This document shows positions 1-8,023 of a stretch of DNA of 64,000 nt, one piece after another; the first letter of the stretch is position 1, and every line of letters begins with the position of its first letter. Below the pieces are notes generated by a model. That model made no database searches. It was not told the DNA's origin and worked only from the letters and a program-made list of their open reading frames with translations. This stretch comes from an uncultured Cellulosilyticum sp. (GTDB lineage: Bacteria > Bacillota > Clostridia > Lachnospirales > Cellulosilyticaceae). The stretch spans positions 1 through 64,000 of the forward strand of contig CAKVCL010000007.1 in NCBI GenBank assembly GCA_934725855.1. Direction: 5' to 3'. Made by a program: the position numbers and the translations under genes.

Positions 1-100
1 CTTGTTAAGTTGATTGAACCGCCGTGTACCGAACGGTACGCACGGTGGTGTGAGAGGTCGAAAATTTCTCATTCATAAGAGAAATTTTCTCCTACTCGAT
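1..100 (+). mobile_element. Group II intron, 3' end (domains V and VI), truncated by the window edge
   Basis: Positions 19-50 fold into a domain V hairpin: ACCGCCGUG pairs with CACGGUGGU, and the inner ACC/GGU stem is capped by GAAC. Domain VI follows: an 11-bp perfect stem (60-70 with 79-89) on a basal helix in which GAGAGG (52-57) pairs with CCU-CUC (91-97), leaving A94 bulged. A94 lies 7 nt from the GAU at 98-100, which is where a branch-point adenosine sits relative to a bacterial group II 3' splice site. The intron therefore probably ends at base 100. The rest of the ribozyme and any reverse transcriptase gene lie left of the window. The insertion is intergenic, 39 nt before trmK. Confidence 0.85.
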
Positions 101-139
101 TTATCCATAGAAATCGAATAAAAAATTAGAGGTGTTATA

Positions 140-847
140 GTGGAATTATCAACGCGTTTAGCTGCCATTGCAAATTTTGTTCCAAAAGGAAGTCATGTGA
201 TTGACGTGGGGACGGATCATGCTTATATTCCTATTTTTTTAGTACAAACAGGACGGGCATTAAGCTGTCTGGCGACGGATATTAATGAGGGACCTTTGGA
301 AAAAGCACAAAAGAATTTAAAAATGCACCATATCCAAAACGTTGAACTTGTAAGAACGAATGGGGTAGAAGGAATCGAGCCTAATAAAGGCAATGTATTA
401 ATGATCTCTGGAATGGGAGGCTATTTGATCATTGATATTTTGAAAAGAGGAGACGAGCTCGTTCACCATATGAAGCGGCTGATTTTACAGCCACAGCAAG
501 ATATAGGTGAAGTCAGAAAGTATTTACACCAAATTGGGTTTAAAATTGTAGATGAAGCATTTGTCAAAGATGATGAGAAATACTATACGGTTATAGTAGC
601 AGAGCCCGGAAGTGAGAAACCGTATGAAAAAGCTTATGAATACTTATATGGGAAATGTTTAATCCAAAAACAATCAGAGGTTTTTAAGGAATGGCTTAAT
701 ATGAAATTATTAAAGCAACAAGGGATTTATAAGGCATTAAGGGGGCAAGATTCTCCAAGTGCCAATCTAAGAAAAGTCGAATTGGAAAAAGAGATAGATT
801 GCCTTAAGGAGGTGGCTAAATGTCTGAATATGACTATCCAAAATTAA
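140..847 (+). CDS. trmK: tRNA (adenine-N1)-methyltransferase TrmK
   Basis: TrmK methylates N1 of adenine 22 in bacterial tRNAs, using S-adenosylmethionine. The 235-aa protein has the Rossmann SAM-binding motif DVGTDHAYIP at residues 22-31, an acidic ribose-binding position in the following TDIN segment, and the family GMGG motif near residue 91. The start is GTG at 140, with AGAGGTG 6-7 nt upstream. The gene overlaps the next one (NIF3 family) by 28 nt, so the two are probably translationally coupled. trmK normally follows the primary sigma factor gene in Firmicutes, so rpoD may lie left of the intron; that is inference. Length is normal for the family. Confidence 0.93.
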   Translation: MELSTRLAAIANFVPKGSHVIDVGTDHAYIPIFLVQTGRALSCLATDINEGPLEKAQKNLKMHHIQNVELVRTNGVEGIEPNKGNVLMISGMGGYLIIDILKRGDELVHHMKRLILQPQQDIGEVRKYLHQIGFKIVDEAFVKDDEKYYTVIVAEPGSEKPYEKAYEYLYGKCLIQKQSEVFKEWLNMKLLKQQGIYKALRGQDSPSANLRKVELEKEIDCLKEVAKCLNMTIQN

Positions 848-1941
848 AGGAAATCATTAAAAAGTTAGAGCAGTTTGCCCCAACTTATTTAGCTGAAAAG
901 TGGGATAATGTAGGACTTATGGTGGGAAACAAAGAACAAAAGGTACATAAAGTTTTATGTGCATTAGATCTAAATGAAGCCGTCCTAGAAGAAGCTATTA
1001 AAGAAGACGTGAGTGTGATTATTACACATCATCCTTTTCTTTTTAAACCTATGAAATGTTTAGATTTAGGGGAAACACAAGGCAGAATAATTGCCACATT
1101 AATTGAAAAGCAAATCAGCGTGTATGCAATGCACACGAATTATGATGTAACATGGGGGGGGCTTAATGATTTCCTCGCTCAAGGGCTAGGGTTAGAAGAA
1201 GTTAAGATTTTAGAGTGCACTTATGAAGAGCCTTATTATAAGGGGGTCATTTATGTACCAGTTACCCACTATAATGAAGTACGTGAGGCGATTGTCAATC
1301 ATATGCATTCAAGAATTGGAAATTATTTAGGCTGCACATTTACATCAGGGCAAGGGGAAGGGACATTTCTACCCCTAGAAGGAAGCCATCCGTATTTAGG
1401 ACAAGAAGGCATTTTAGAGAAAGTTCAAGAATGCCAAGTGAGTTTTATGGGAACACATGCAGAAGTACAAGATATCGTGTCAGCTGTTAAAAAAGTACAT
1501 CCTTATGAAGAAATCGCTGTAGATGTCTTTGAATTAAAAAATATGAAAAAGCAATATGGAATTGGCCGCTATGGGGAATTGAAGGCAGCTGTTTCTATGG
1601 AGGAATGGCTTGAGAAGGTAAAACAATTTTTTGGTGTAGCATATGTTCGCACGACAGAAACTAATATGAATAAGAGAGTTCAAAAGGTTGCTATTTGTTC
1701 TGGGGCAGGCAGTGAGTACTTACAAAAAGCTGCCAAAGTGGCTGATGTGTATATTACAGGAGACATGAAGTTTCATGAAGGACAAACTGCCATTCGCTTA
1801 GGTATCCCAGTGATTGACGTAGGGCATTATGCCTCAGAGCAGATGGCATTAGCGCCGATTGGACAATGCATCCATCAGCATTTTAGTCAGTGTGAAGTTA
1901 TTTTTTCAAAAATTAATGGAGAGACTTTGTGGATTAAATAA
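820..1941 (+). CDS. NIF3 family dinuclear metal centre protein (YqfO type)
   Basis: The 373-aa protein belongs to the NIF3/DUF34 family, which forms hexameric toroids with a two-metal site; its biochemical role is unsettled. The expected ligands are visible: His70-His71 in THHPF, Asp109 in HTNYD, and His336/Glu340 in GHYASE. A segment of roughly 130-240 containing VHPYEE separates the two NIF3 halves and matches the PII/CutA-like insert of the longer Firmicute YqfO proteins. The start ATG lies inside trmK and has a strong AAGGAGGT at 806-813. The trmK-NIF3 pairing is common in Firmicutes and suggests coexpression, not a proven shared pathway. Confidence 0.92.
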   Translation: MSEYDYPKLKEIIKKLEQFAPTYLAEKWDNVGLMVGNKEQKVHKVLCALDLNEAVLEEAIKEDVSVIITHHPFLFKPMKCLDLGETQGRIIATLIEKQISVYAMHTNYDVTWGGLNDFLAQGLGLEEVKILECTYEEPYYKGVIYVPVTHYNEVREAIVNHMHSRIGNYLGCTFTSGQGEGTFLPLEGSHPYLGQEGILEKVQECQVSFMGTHAEVQDIVSAVKKVHPYEEIAVDVFELKNMKKQYGIGRYGELKAAVSMEEWLEKVKQFFGVAYVRTTETNMNKRVQKVAICSGAGSEYLQKAAKVADVYITGDMKFHEGQTAIRLGIPVIDVGHYASEQMALAPIGQCIHQHFSQCEVIFSKINGETLWIK

Positions 1942-1955
1942 AGGGGGAAAAGAAT

Positions 1956-3614
1956 ATGAGTGAATGGATTAGGGTTCAATTTAAAAGTGGTGAGATTAAA
2001 GAAGTTCAAAAAGGCACAACCTTACAAAATTTAGCCAATGAAATGCAGAAGGATTGTCGATATCCGATTATGCTAGCCAAAACCGATTATCGTTTTAGAG
2101 AACTTCGTTCAACGATTGATAAAGAGATCGTTGATTTAGAATGGATTCATTTGGAACATAAAGACGGGATGCGCGTTTATCAAAGAAGTGCAACCTTTTT
2201 ATTAATTGCTGCGGCAAAACGTTTATTAAGTCAGTGCCATATTTTAGTCAATCATCATATTACAGGGGGGTTCTTCTGCGAGTTTTCGGATCAAAGATGT
2301 TGTACACCTGAAAATATTGAAGCCATTGAGCAAATGATGCACCAAATGGTCAAAGAAGCTTTACCTATTGAAAAGGAAACTGTATCAGTTGATGAAGCAT
2401 TAGAATTGTTTAATGGGGAAGATATGCCTGATAAGGTGAAGTTATTTAAGTATCGTCGCACATCAACCGTTAATATTTATCTTTTAGATGACATCAAAAA
2501 TTATTTTTATGGTTATATGCTCAGTAATACAAGTCAAATTAATTTATTTAAGTTAATTCCTTATGCACATGGATTTATTTTACAATTTCCAGATGAGAAA
2601 AACCCAAATGAATTAGCGCCTTTTACACCACAACCTAAGCTTTCTAATATTTTTAGGGAATCTGAAAGATGGGCGCGTATTTTAGGAGTAGATACGGTTG
2701 GTGCACTCAATGATATCATTTGTGAAGGCAAAACCGAAGAACTCATTAAAATATCCGAGGCACTTCATGAAAAGAAAATTGCGCAAATTGCGGATCAGAT
2801 TGTAGAACGCAAAAATGTTAAATTGATTATGATTGCAGGTCCATCTTCTTCTGGTAAAACAACGACGGCAAAACGTTTATGTGTTCAACTCAAAGTAAAT
2901 GGCTTAAAACCTCATTTGATTTCGATTGATGATTATTTTGTAGATCGTGAGCTAACCCCAAGGGATGAAAAAGGAGAGTATGATTTTGAAGCGTTAGAAG
3001 CGATTGATGTGGAACTTTTTAATCAGCATATGAAAGCATTAATTGCAGGTGAAACCGTAGAAATACCTAGTTTTAACTTTGTACTTGGAAAAAGAGAGTA
3101 TCATGGACATACGATTCACTTAGCAGAGGATGAAGTATTAGTGATTGAAGGCATTCATGGATTAAATGAGAAATTAAGTTATGCGATTCCAAAAGAAAAC
3201 AAGTTTAAAATCTATGTAAGTTGTTTAACACAGCTGAATATTGATGAACATAACCGTATTCCAACCACCGATACAAGATTAATGCGTCGCATGATTAGAG
3301 ACAATCAATATCGTGGGACAGCACCTGAAAAAACATTAGCCTTATGGGCATCTGTAAGACGTGGAGAGAATAAAAATATTTTTCCATTTCAAGAGGAAGC
3401 AGATGTCATGTTTAATACGGTGCTCATTTATGAACTAGCTGCCCTTAAGTCATTAGCAGAACCTCTTTTATTTAGTGTCCCACGTACGTCACCTTATTTT
3501 AGTGAAGCCAAAAGAATACTTAAATTTTTGGAGTATTTTCTACCAATGGATTTAACTACCATTCCAAGTAATTCTTTATTAAGAGAATTTGTGGGTGGCA
3601 GTTCTTTTGAATAA
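1956..3614 (+). CDS. TGS domain plus uridine kinase-like nucleoside kinase
   Basis: The 552-aa protein has two parts. The N-terminal third (about 1-250) resembles the TGS and second additional domain of threonyl-tRNA synthetase. The C-terminal part is a phosphoribulokinase/uridine kinase P-loop domain with GPSSSGKTTT at residues 295-304, followed by SIDDYFVDR and IEGIHGLN. This architecture is annotated as nucleoside kinase in Clostridia; the substrate is not proven and the tRNA-like half is unexplained. The gene starts 14 nt after the NIF3 gene, with AAGGGGGAAA as ribosome binding site, so it probably shares that transcript. It has no obvious terminator of its own before the rnpB promoter. 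Confidence 0.88.
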   Translation: MSEWIRVQFKSGEIKEVQKGTTLQNLANEMQKDCRYPIMLAKTDYRFRELRSTIDKEIVDLEWIHLEHKDGMRVYQRSATFLLIAAAKRLLSQCHILVNHHITGGFFCEFSDQRCCTPENIEAIEQMMHQMVKEALPIEKETVSVDEALELFNGEDMPDKVKLFKYRRTSTVNIYLLDDIKNYFYGYMLSNTSQINLFKLIPYAHGFILQFPDEKNPNELAPFTPQPKLSNIFRESERWARILGVDTVGALNDIICEGKTEELIKISEALHEKKIAQIADQIVERKNVKLIMIAGPSSSGKTTTAKRLCVQLKVNGLKPHLISIDDYFVDRELTPRDEKGEYDFEALEAIDVELFNQHMKALIAGETVEIPSFNFVLGKREYHGHTIHLAEDEVLVIEGIHGLNEKLSYAIPKENKFKIYVSCLTQLNIDEHNRIPTTDTRLMRRMIRDNQYRGTAPEKTLALWASVRRGENKNIFPFQEEADVMFNTVLIYELAALKSLAEPLLFSVPRTSPYFSEAKRILKFLEYFLPMDLTTIPSNSLLREFVGGSSFE

Positions 3615-3661
3615 AAGAATAAAAAAGATCGGGAAGAAATAAAAGACTTATTCTGAAAGAA

Positions 3662-3690
3662 TTGACAGATAGGAAAAAATAGGTTAAACT
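3662..3690 (+). promoter_or_regulatory. Sigma-A promoter of rnpB
   Basis: TTGACA at 3662-3667 and TAAACT at 3685-3690 are separated by 17 bp. The predicted start near 3697 coincides with the first pairing base of helix P1 of the RNase P RNA. Confidence 0.8.
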
Positions 3691-3696
3691 AATAAA

Positions 3697-4050
3697 GCTG
3701 TTAAGTAAGCCAGGCAGTCGCATGTATTCAATCGAAAGAGGATACCTGAGGAACGTCCGGGCTCCATAGAGCAAGGTGCTGGGTAACGCCCAGTGGAGGC
3801 AACTCTAAGGAAAGTGCAACAGAAATAAACCACCTGTCAGTAGATAGGTAAGGGTGGAAAGGCGAGGTAAGAGCTCACCGTCCCTTGGGTGACTAAGGGA
3901 GCCATGTAAACCCCACCTGGAGCAAGACCGTATAAAGACTTAATAGCTGCTCGCTAGTCTTGGGTAGGTCGCTAGAGCTAGTAGGTAACTGCTAGCGTAG
4001 ATAGATGACTGTCAAATACAGAACCCGGCGTATAGACTTGGTTAACAGAT
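3697..4050 (+). ncRNA. rnpB: RNase P RNA (bacterial type A)
   Basis: This is the catalytic RNA that removes 5' leaders from pre-tRNAs. The conserved 5' segment AAGTAAGCCAGGCAGTCGC starts at 3703. CR-I (GAGGAACGTCC) lies at 3738-3748, and the 3' core ACAGAACCCGGC is at 4018-4029. Helix P1 is seen directly: CTGTTAA near 3698-3704 is the exact complement of TTAACAG near 4042-4048. The central GGTAAGGGTGGAAAGG and GGTAAGAGCTCACC blocks and the GGAGCAAG motif are also typical. The overall shape is type A rather than the B type of Bacillus, as expected for many Clostridia. It has its own promoter and terminator. Confidence 0.96.
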
Positions 4051-4063
4051 ACTCACAAACATT

Positions 4064-4108
4064 GATAGCCATAGGTTAGATAAAATTCTAATCTATGGCT
4101 ATTTTAAT
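4064..4108 (+). terminator. Rho-independent terminator of rnpB
   Basis: A 16-17 bp stem (4064-4080 with 4087-4102, one G-U pair) is followed by TTTTAATTT. Confidence 0.88.
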
Positions 4109-4119
4109 TTCACAGTAAA

Positions 4120-4148
4120 TTGACTAATACAGATAAGTTACGTAAAAT
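4120..4148 (+). promoter_or_regulatory. Sigma-A promoter of the CpaE-like/FHA unit
   Basis: TTGACT at 4120-4125 and TAAAAT at 4143-4148 are 17 bp apart, each a 5/6 match. The position fits the GTG start at 4185. Confidence 0.65.
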
Positions 4149-4184
4149 AAAAAGTAATGAGGATAAAAAAGAGGTGAAATAAAA

Positions 4185-5192
4185 GTGGCAAAAAGTTTAG
4201 TCATTGCTGAAGAACATGAAGCATACCGTAATCGTTTGAAGAATTATTTGGAAAAATATGACAAATGTGAGTATTGTATTGTTGTTTTTGAAGAAAAGAA
4301 AGCTTTTTTAGAGTATATTCATCAGGAAAAATGTGAGTTGGTTCTGTTTTCAACTGCATTTTATGATGAGACCATGGACTTAAAAAATATTAGCCTTCCT
4401 GTTATTTTATTAGAAGAGAATGAAGAAAAACCAGCTCATCATAAATTGAAATGGATGATTCAAAAGTATACAAGAATCAGTAAGATGATGGCCTACATAA
4501 ACAGTGCCTATGAAGAAGTTAAGCGTAATAAACCGCTCATTTATAGTTTTTATTCACCAGCTGGTGGGGTGGGACAAACGACCATAGCAATTGGAGCAGC
4601 ACTTAGTTATTTAAAAGCAGGTCGAAAGGTACTTTATATTAATTTAGAGGAAGTGGATAGTACAGGACTCTATTTTGGAAGAAAAAGTGGGGGATTATCA
4701 GAACATTTATCAAGTAGTGACATTCCAGAAGCGGTTCAATTTTTAACACCGTTTATTAATAAAGATATGAATACAGGAATTTTATACTGGGTAAATGAGA
4801 AAGCACAAGGGCAAAACAGTTATTCTGTACAAGAACTCGTTGAAAAGATTATTGACTATGAGATTGCTAATGTAGTGATTTTTGATTTAGCACATCATTA
4901 TGATTTGGCGAATTCCATTTATTTTGATTTGGCAGACTTTATTGTTTTAGTGAGAAATAATCAGATTCAGTCAAAGTATAAAATGAGGCAAATGCTTGAT
5001 CAAAAGCTACTAAAAGCTGAGATTAAAGATAAATTACGTTTTGTAATTAATCAAGGAAAAATAGGGGATATGGATAAAGACAAAGTAGAAAATGCAATGG
5101 TTATAGAGAAACTGTATGCTCCTAATGCCTTGGGTTTGTGCGAGTACATTGCGGATAATCAACTATTGAAACTAGATGGAATGGATAAATAG
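4185..5192 (+). CDS. CpaE-like ParA/MinD-family protein with degenerate P-loop
   Basis: The 335-aa protein has an N-terminal receiver-like domain (about 1-110) and a C-terminal ParA/MinD-type fold (about 118-330), the arrangement of CpaE proteins that localise Tad/Flp pilus machines. The deviant Walker A region reads SPAGGVGQTT at 124-133. The catalytic lysine is replaced by Gln131 and the signature lysine is also absent (Ala126), so normal ATP hydrolysis is doubtful. A Walker-B-like VVIFDLAHHYD follows near residue 230. The start is GTG with AGAGGTGA upstream. It forms a two-gene unit with the DUF6382-FHA gene 11 nt downstream; no pilus genes are nearby. It may be a pseudo-ATPase scaffold. 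Confidence 0.75.
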   Translation: MAKSLVIAEEHEAYRNRLKNYLEKYDKCEYCIVVFEEKKAFLEYIHQEKCELVLFSTAFYDETMDLKNISLPVILLEENEEKPAHHKLKWMIQKYTRISKMMAYINSAYEEVKRNKPLIYSFYSPAGGVGQTTIAIGAALSYLKAGRKVLYINLEEVDSTGLYFGRKSGGLSEHLSSSDIPEAVQFLTPFINKDMNTGILYWVNEKAQGQNSYSVQELVEKIIDYEIANVVIFDLAHHYDLANSIYFDLADFIVLVRNNQIQSKYKMRQMLDQKLLKAEIKDKLRFVINQGKIGDMDKDKVENAMVIEKLYAPNALGLCEYIADNQLLKLDGMDK

Positions 5193-5203
5193 GGGGGTAA
5201 GCG

Positions 5204-6382
5204 ATGCAATCAGTAGAAGAGATGATTACTAGGGTCAGCCAGGAAAACGAAAAGATTTTTAAGATAGAGCAAACGAAGTTTGAAGCACTAGATGAAGTGG
5301 CATGCAGTGTTTTGAAAAATGAATGCCCCGACTATTTACTTCCGTTAAGATGGAATGCAGAAGAGAAAACGATTGAATATCAACTAGGGGTAGAATGGGA
5401 ATGCATGAAGAATTATAAAAATAGTTTGAAAATTAATCAAGTCATTCGTTTATACGATCAAATAATTAAGGCGTGGAAGGATTGTGAAGATTATTTTCTA
5501 TGTCCAGAAGGGCTTTATATGGATACAAACTATGTTTACATTGATGAGCAGGGTTTTAGAATGCAGTTTATGTATATACCAGAATTGCATCAAGAGGTGA
5601 ATTGGCAAAAAGTAAGAGAACTTATGCTAAGTATACTCGATAAATGTGAAGAAACAAGTGGAGAACATTATCAGGTTCAATTATATAAGGCACTTTATAA
5701 GTCAGAGTTTAAATTTGAAGCCATTAAAGAAATTGTGGCGGAAATTAAAAGAAAAATGGCAGCCGAGGCATGGCATGGAATCGATGAAGAATCCTATCCT
5801 TTTAATGAAAAGATGCCCTCTGAACATGTTATAAAAGTAGAAGAGGAAAGTGAATTTAAAGAAGAAAAAGAGCAGGAAAGTGAACGAATTACACCGGCTA
5901 AGCGTTTACAAAAAGAAATAGAGCAATTGGTTCATACGGTTTACCATAACGATAAAGAAAATGAAACGGTAGAGGTCAAACCACTTAGAACACCTGAGCA
6001 AATGGTGATAGACTCTATGGCTCGTAAAGCACCTGTTTTAAAATGCGTTAATAACGAAACGCGATATAATTTGCCTAAGCAAATAGAGATTCCACAGGAT
6101 ACAAATAGTTTCTTGATTGGGCGTGCCACTAAAAATGGTGAAGGCGAGAAGGCAGATTTTGAATTTGGGATAGCCGTAACGCCTATTAGTCGTTTACATG
6201 CACAAATTACAAAAAGAGACGATCGGTATTATATACAGGATTTGGGATCCAGTAATGGGACTTATTTAAATGGCATGAGGCTAGATAGTAAAGCAGATTA
6301 TTTATTAAATGATGGGGATAGAGTTGCTTTTGCGATTGCTTATTCAAAAAATAGTATAGAGTATGTTTTTGAAAAAGAATAA
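5204..6382 (+). CDS. DUF6382 and FHA domain protein
   Basis: The N-terminal half (about 1-175) matches the DUF6382 pattern, including LLPLRWN, GLYMDTNYVYID and a C-terminal LYKALYKSEF block. A charged Glu/Lys-rich linker follows (about 185-270). The C-terminus is a forkhead-associated domain (about 300-390) with FLIGR, SRLHAQI and LGSSNGTYLNG, the residues that contact phosphothreonine peptides. It is therefore expected to read a Ser/Thr-kinase signal; the partner is unknown. In other Firmicutes this architecture often occurs near Tad/Flp-like secretion genes (family knowledge). It follows the CpaE-like gene by 11 nt with an AGGGGGG-type ribosome binding site. No membrane segment is apparent. 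Confidence 0.82.
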   Translation: MQSVEEMITRVSQENEKIFKIEQTKFEALDEVACSVLKNECPDYLLPLRWNAEEKTIEYQLGVEWECMKNYKNSLKINQVIRLYDQIIKAWKDCEDYFLCPEGLYMDTNYVYIDEQGFRMQFMYIPELHQEVNWQKVRELMLSILDKCEETSGEHYQVQLYKALYKSEFKFEAIKEIVAEIKRKMAAEAWHGIDEESYPFNEKMPSEHVIKVEEESEFKEEKEQESERITPAKRLQKEIEQLVHTVYHNDKENETVEVKPLRTPEQMVIDSMARKAPVLKCVNNETRYNLPKQIEIPQDTNSFLIGRATKNGEGEKADFEFGIAVTPISRLHAQITKRDDRYYIQDLGSSNGTYLNGMRLDSKADYLLNDGDRVAFAIAYSKNSIEYVFEKE

Positions 6383-6387
6383 AAATG

Positions 6388-6440
6388 AAAAAGTTGTTAT
6401 GAGTTAATCAATAATCCAGTTAACTCATAACAACTTTTTT
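6388..6440. terminator. Bidirectional terminator between the FHA gene and mscS
   Basis: A 20-bp perfect stem (6388-6407 with 6420-6439) has A-runs on the left and T-runs on the right. It can stop convergent transcripts from both sides. Confidence 0.92.
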
Positions 6441-6441
6441 A

Positions 6442-7563
6442 TTATGGCGTAGAAGTAGGAAGAAGAATGGTCTGAGTAGGAAAGGCGATTTCAATATGAT
6501 GTGCCTCACAAAGTTCGAGTATTTTTAAATTCACTTTTTCTCTAACGGCTAAGTAGTCAGCAAGTTGTGTAGCTGTGGTGTAATAGATAATCTGGATATT
6601 TAAACTATAGTCACCAAAAGTTGTGAAATGAACCTGATAAGTCTCTTTTTCTACCTCATCCATAAGTGATAGGGCAGATTGAATTTCATGGGTACATAAC
6701 TGAATCTGCTCAGGGGTTGTGTCATAGGAAACTCCTAAATCAAATACAACACGTCTTTTTTCCATACGACTCCAGTTCGTAATATTCGCATTGTTAATGG
6801 TGTTATTGGGGATAATGACGAGGCTCTGAGAGAAGGTACGAATTCGCGTGCTTCTAAAACTGATGTCTTCTACAACACCTTCAATATCATTGATACTAAT
6901 CCAATCCCCGATCACAAAAGGTTTATCTAGTAAAAGAAACATTCCAGAAAAGATACTAGCAAGGGAATCTTTAGCCACTAATGCAACAGCAGCTCCTCCA
7001 ATTCCTACCCCAGTCACTAATCGGGAGAGGTCTGGAATTAAAATAGTGAGCATCACAGCAAAACCAATAGCAAGTGTAATAAAGTTAATAATTTTTGAGA
7101 GATAACGAATAAAAACTGTGTTATCAATGAGTGAAAGCTTTGCATTTAAATCCGTGAAAAATTGTTCATATAAATATTCCAATTTATAAATAATCCATGT
7201 AACGGTTCCAACGATAATGCCCAGATAGAGTTTGGTGAAAAAAGCTAAAGGAATAATGCTTAACTTAACCTCATAAGTCCCTATAAGAAAAGTCTGCTCT
7301 GCCGAATTGGTATAATAAATAAAAGGTGAAACAGCAAGCGCAACATAAATACCTGTTGCATATAAAAAATAGTTGATAGGCTTTTGCAAACTACTTAATG
7401 CCGAGGGATCTAAACGGACTTTATTAAAAGAAATATGTGATAAGGCTTTGATTACCCATTTGCTTAAAAAACGTCTTGCAATAAGAATCATAAATAAAAC
7501 GAGTAATGAAAAAAGAAGACGAATACTAATGGGATCTGATTTTAAAAATTGAAATGAAAACAT
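6442..7563 (-). CDS. mscS: MscS family small-conductance mechanosensitive channel
   Basis: The 373-aa membrane protein protects against hypo-osmotic shock by opening under membrane tension. Hydrophobic segments occupy about residues 10-30, 65-90, 95-125 and 155-180. The pore-lining helix GVGIGGAAVALVAKD and the MscS beta domain (DKPFVIGDWISI, GVVEDISFRSTRIR, VIIPNN) follow, with a cytoplasmic alpha/beta C-terminus. The start ATG at 7563 has AGAAAGG upstream. It is longer than E. coli MscS (286 aa) because of an extra N-terminal membrane region, as in several Firmicute paralogues. It is monocistronic and convergent with the FHA gene. Confidence 0.92.
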   Translation of the reverse strand: MFSFQFLKSDPISIRLLFSLLVLFMILIARRFLSKWVIKALSHISFNKVRLDPSALSSLQKPINYFLYATGIYVALAVSPFIYYTNSAEQTFLIGTYEVKLSIIPLAFFTKLYLGIIVGTVTWIIYKLEYLYEQFFTDLNAKLSLIDNTVFIRYLSKIINFITLAIGFAVMLTILIPDLSRLVTGVGIGGAAVALVAKDSLASIFSGMFLLLDKPFVIGDWISINDIEGVVEDISFRSTRIRTFSQSLVIIPNNTINNANITNWSRMEKRRVVFDLGVSYDTTPEQIQLCTHEIQSALSLMDEVEKETYQVHFTTFGDYSLNIQIIYYTTATQLADYLAVREKVNLKILELCEAHHIEIAFPTQTILLPTSTP

Positions 7564-7631
7564 AACGCATCCTTTCTAAATTGATATCTTTTATATTATA
7601 CAATGAGGGCTACAGATAGAAAAGGAATTTC

Positions 7632-7661
7632 TAGTCAAAATGGCTTTGAATATGGTATAAT
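7632..7661 (+). promoter_or_regulatory. Putative sigma-A promoter upstream of the 95-aa gene
   Basis: An extended -10 TGG-TATAAT (7653-7661) lies 18 bp after TAGTCA (7632-7637). It probably drives the unknown gene with ytfI and ytfJ. Confidence 0.6.
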
Positions 7662-7718
7662 ATAGCAAAGTTAAGTCAATAGTAGTTAATATAAAAGAGA
7701 AAAGAAAAGGCGTTTTCA

Positions 7719-8006
7719 ATGAAAATAAGTAAACAAGTATGGATAGAAGATGGGATCAAATGGAATAAGCTGAGGCAAAGAGAGCTAAGCCATAAAACTC
7801 GTTATAGAGGTTTCGGCTATATTGTTTGTACATCACCGCAAGAGCATTTGCTATTTGAAATCATAGAAGCAAGATTTTTAAACGATTATTATCAGGAGGC
7901 AACGTTATTAGCAATTTGTAGAAGTAAAAAACAAGCTGTTATGCAAGTGGCAGGATGGATTGATGCGATCTATAATGTGCAAACCATAGCCTATACACAG
8001 CTGTGA
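7719..8006 (+). CDS. Uncharacterised 95-aa protein upstream of ytfI-ytfJ
   Basis: I do not recognise this small soluble protein. It is basic at the N-terminus (KLRQRELSHKTRYRGFGY) and has an alpha/beta composition with two cysteines and no clear signal peptide or membrane helix. The ribosome binding site AAAAGGCG is moderate and the start is ATG at 7719. It lies 17 nt before the DUF2953 gene, behind its own promoter, so it is probably the first gene of the ytfI-ytfJ transcript. Codon use looks like that of its neighbours. It could be a lineage-specific regulator or a sporulation accessory; neither can be shown from sequence. Confidence 0.7.
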   Translation: MKISKQVWIEDGIKWNKLRQRELSHKTRYRGFGYIVCTSPQEHLLFEIIEARFLNDYYQEATLLAICRSKKQAVMQVAGWIDAIYNVQTIAYTQL

Positions 8007-8023
8007 TTTAGAAGGGGTGTATA

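Noticed and set aside
3556..3774. Reverse-strand open frame across the rnpB 5' end
   Set aside because: It overlaps the rnpB promoter and RNA on the other strand and has no coding features.
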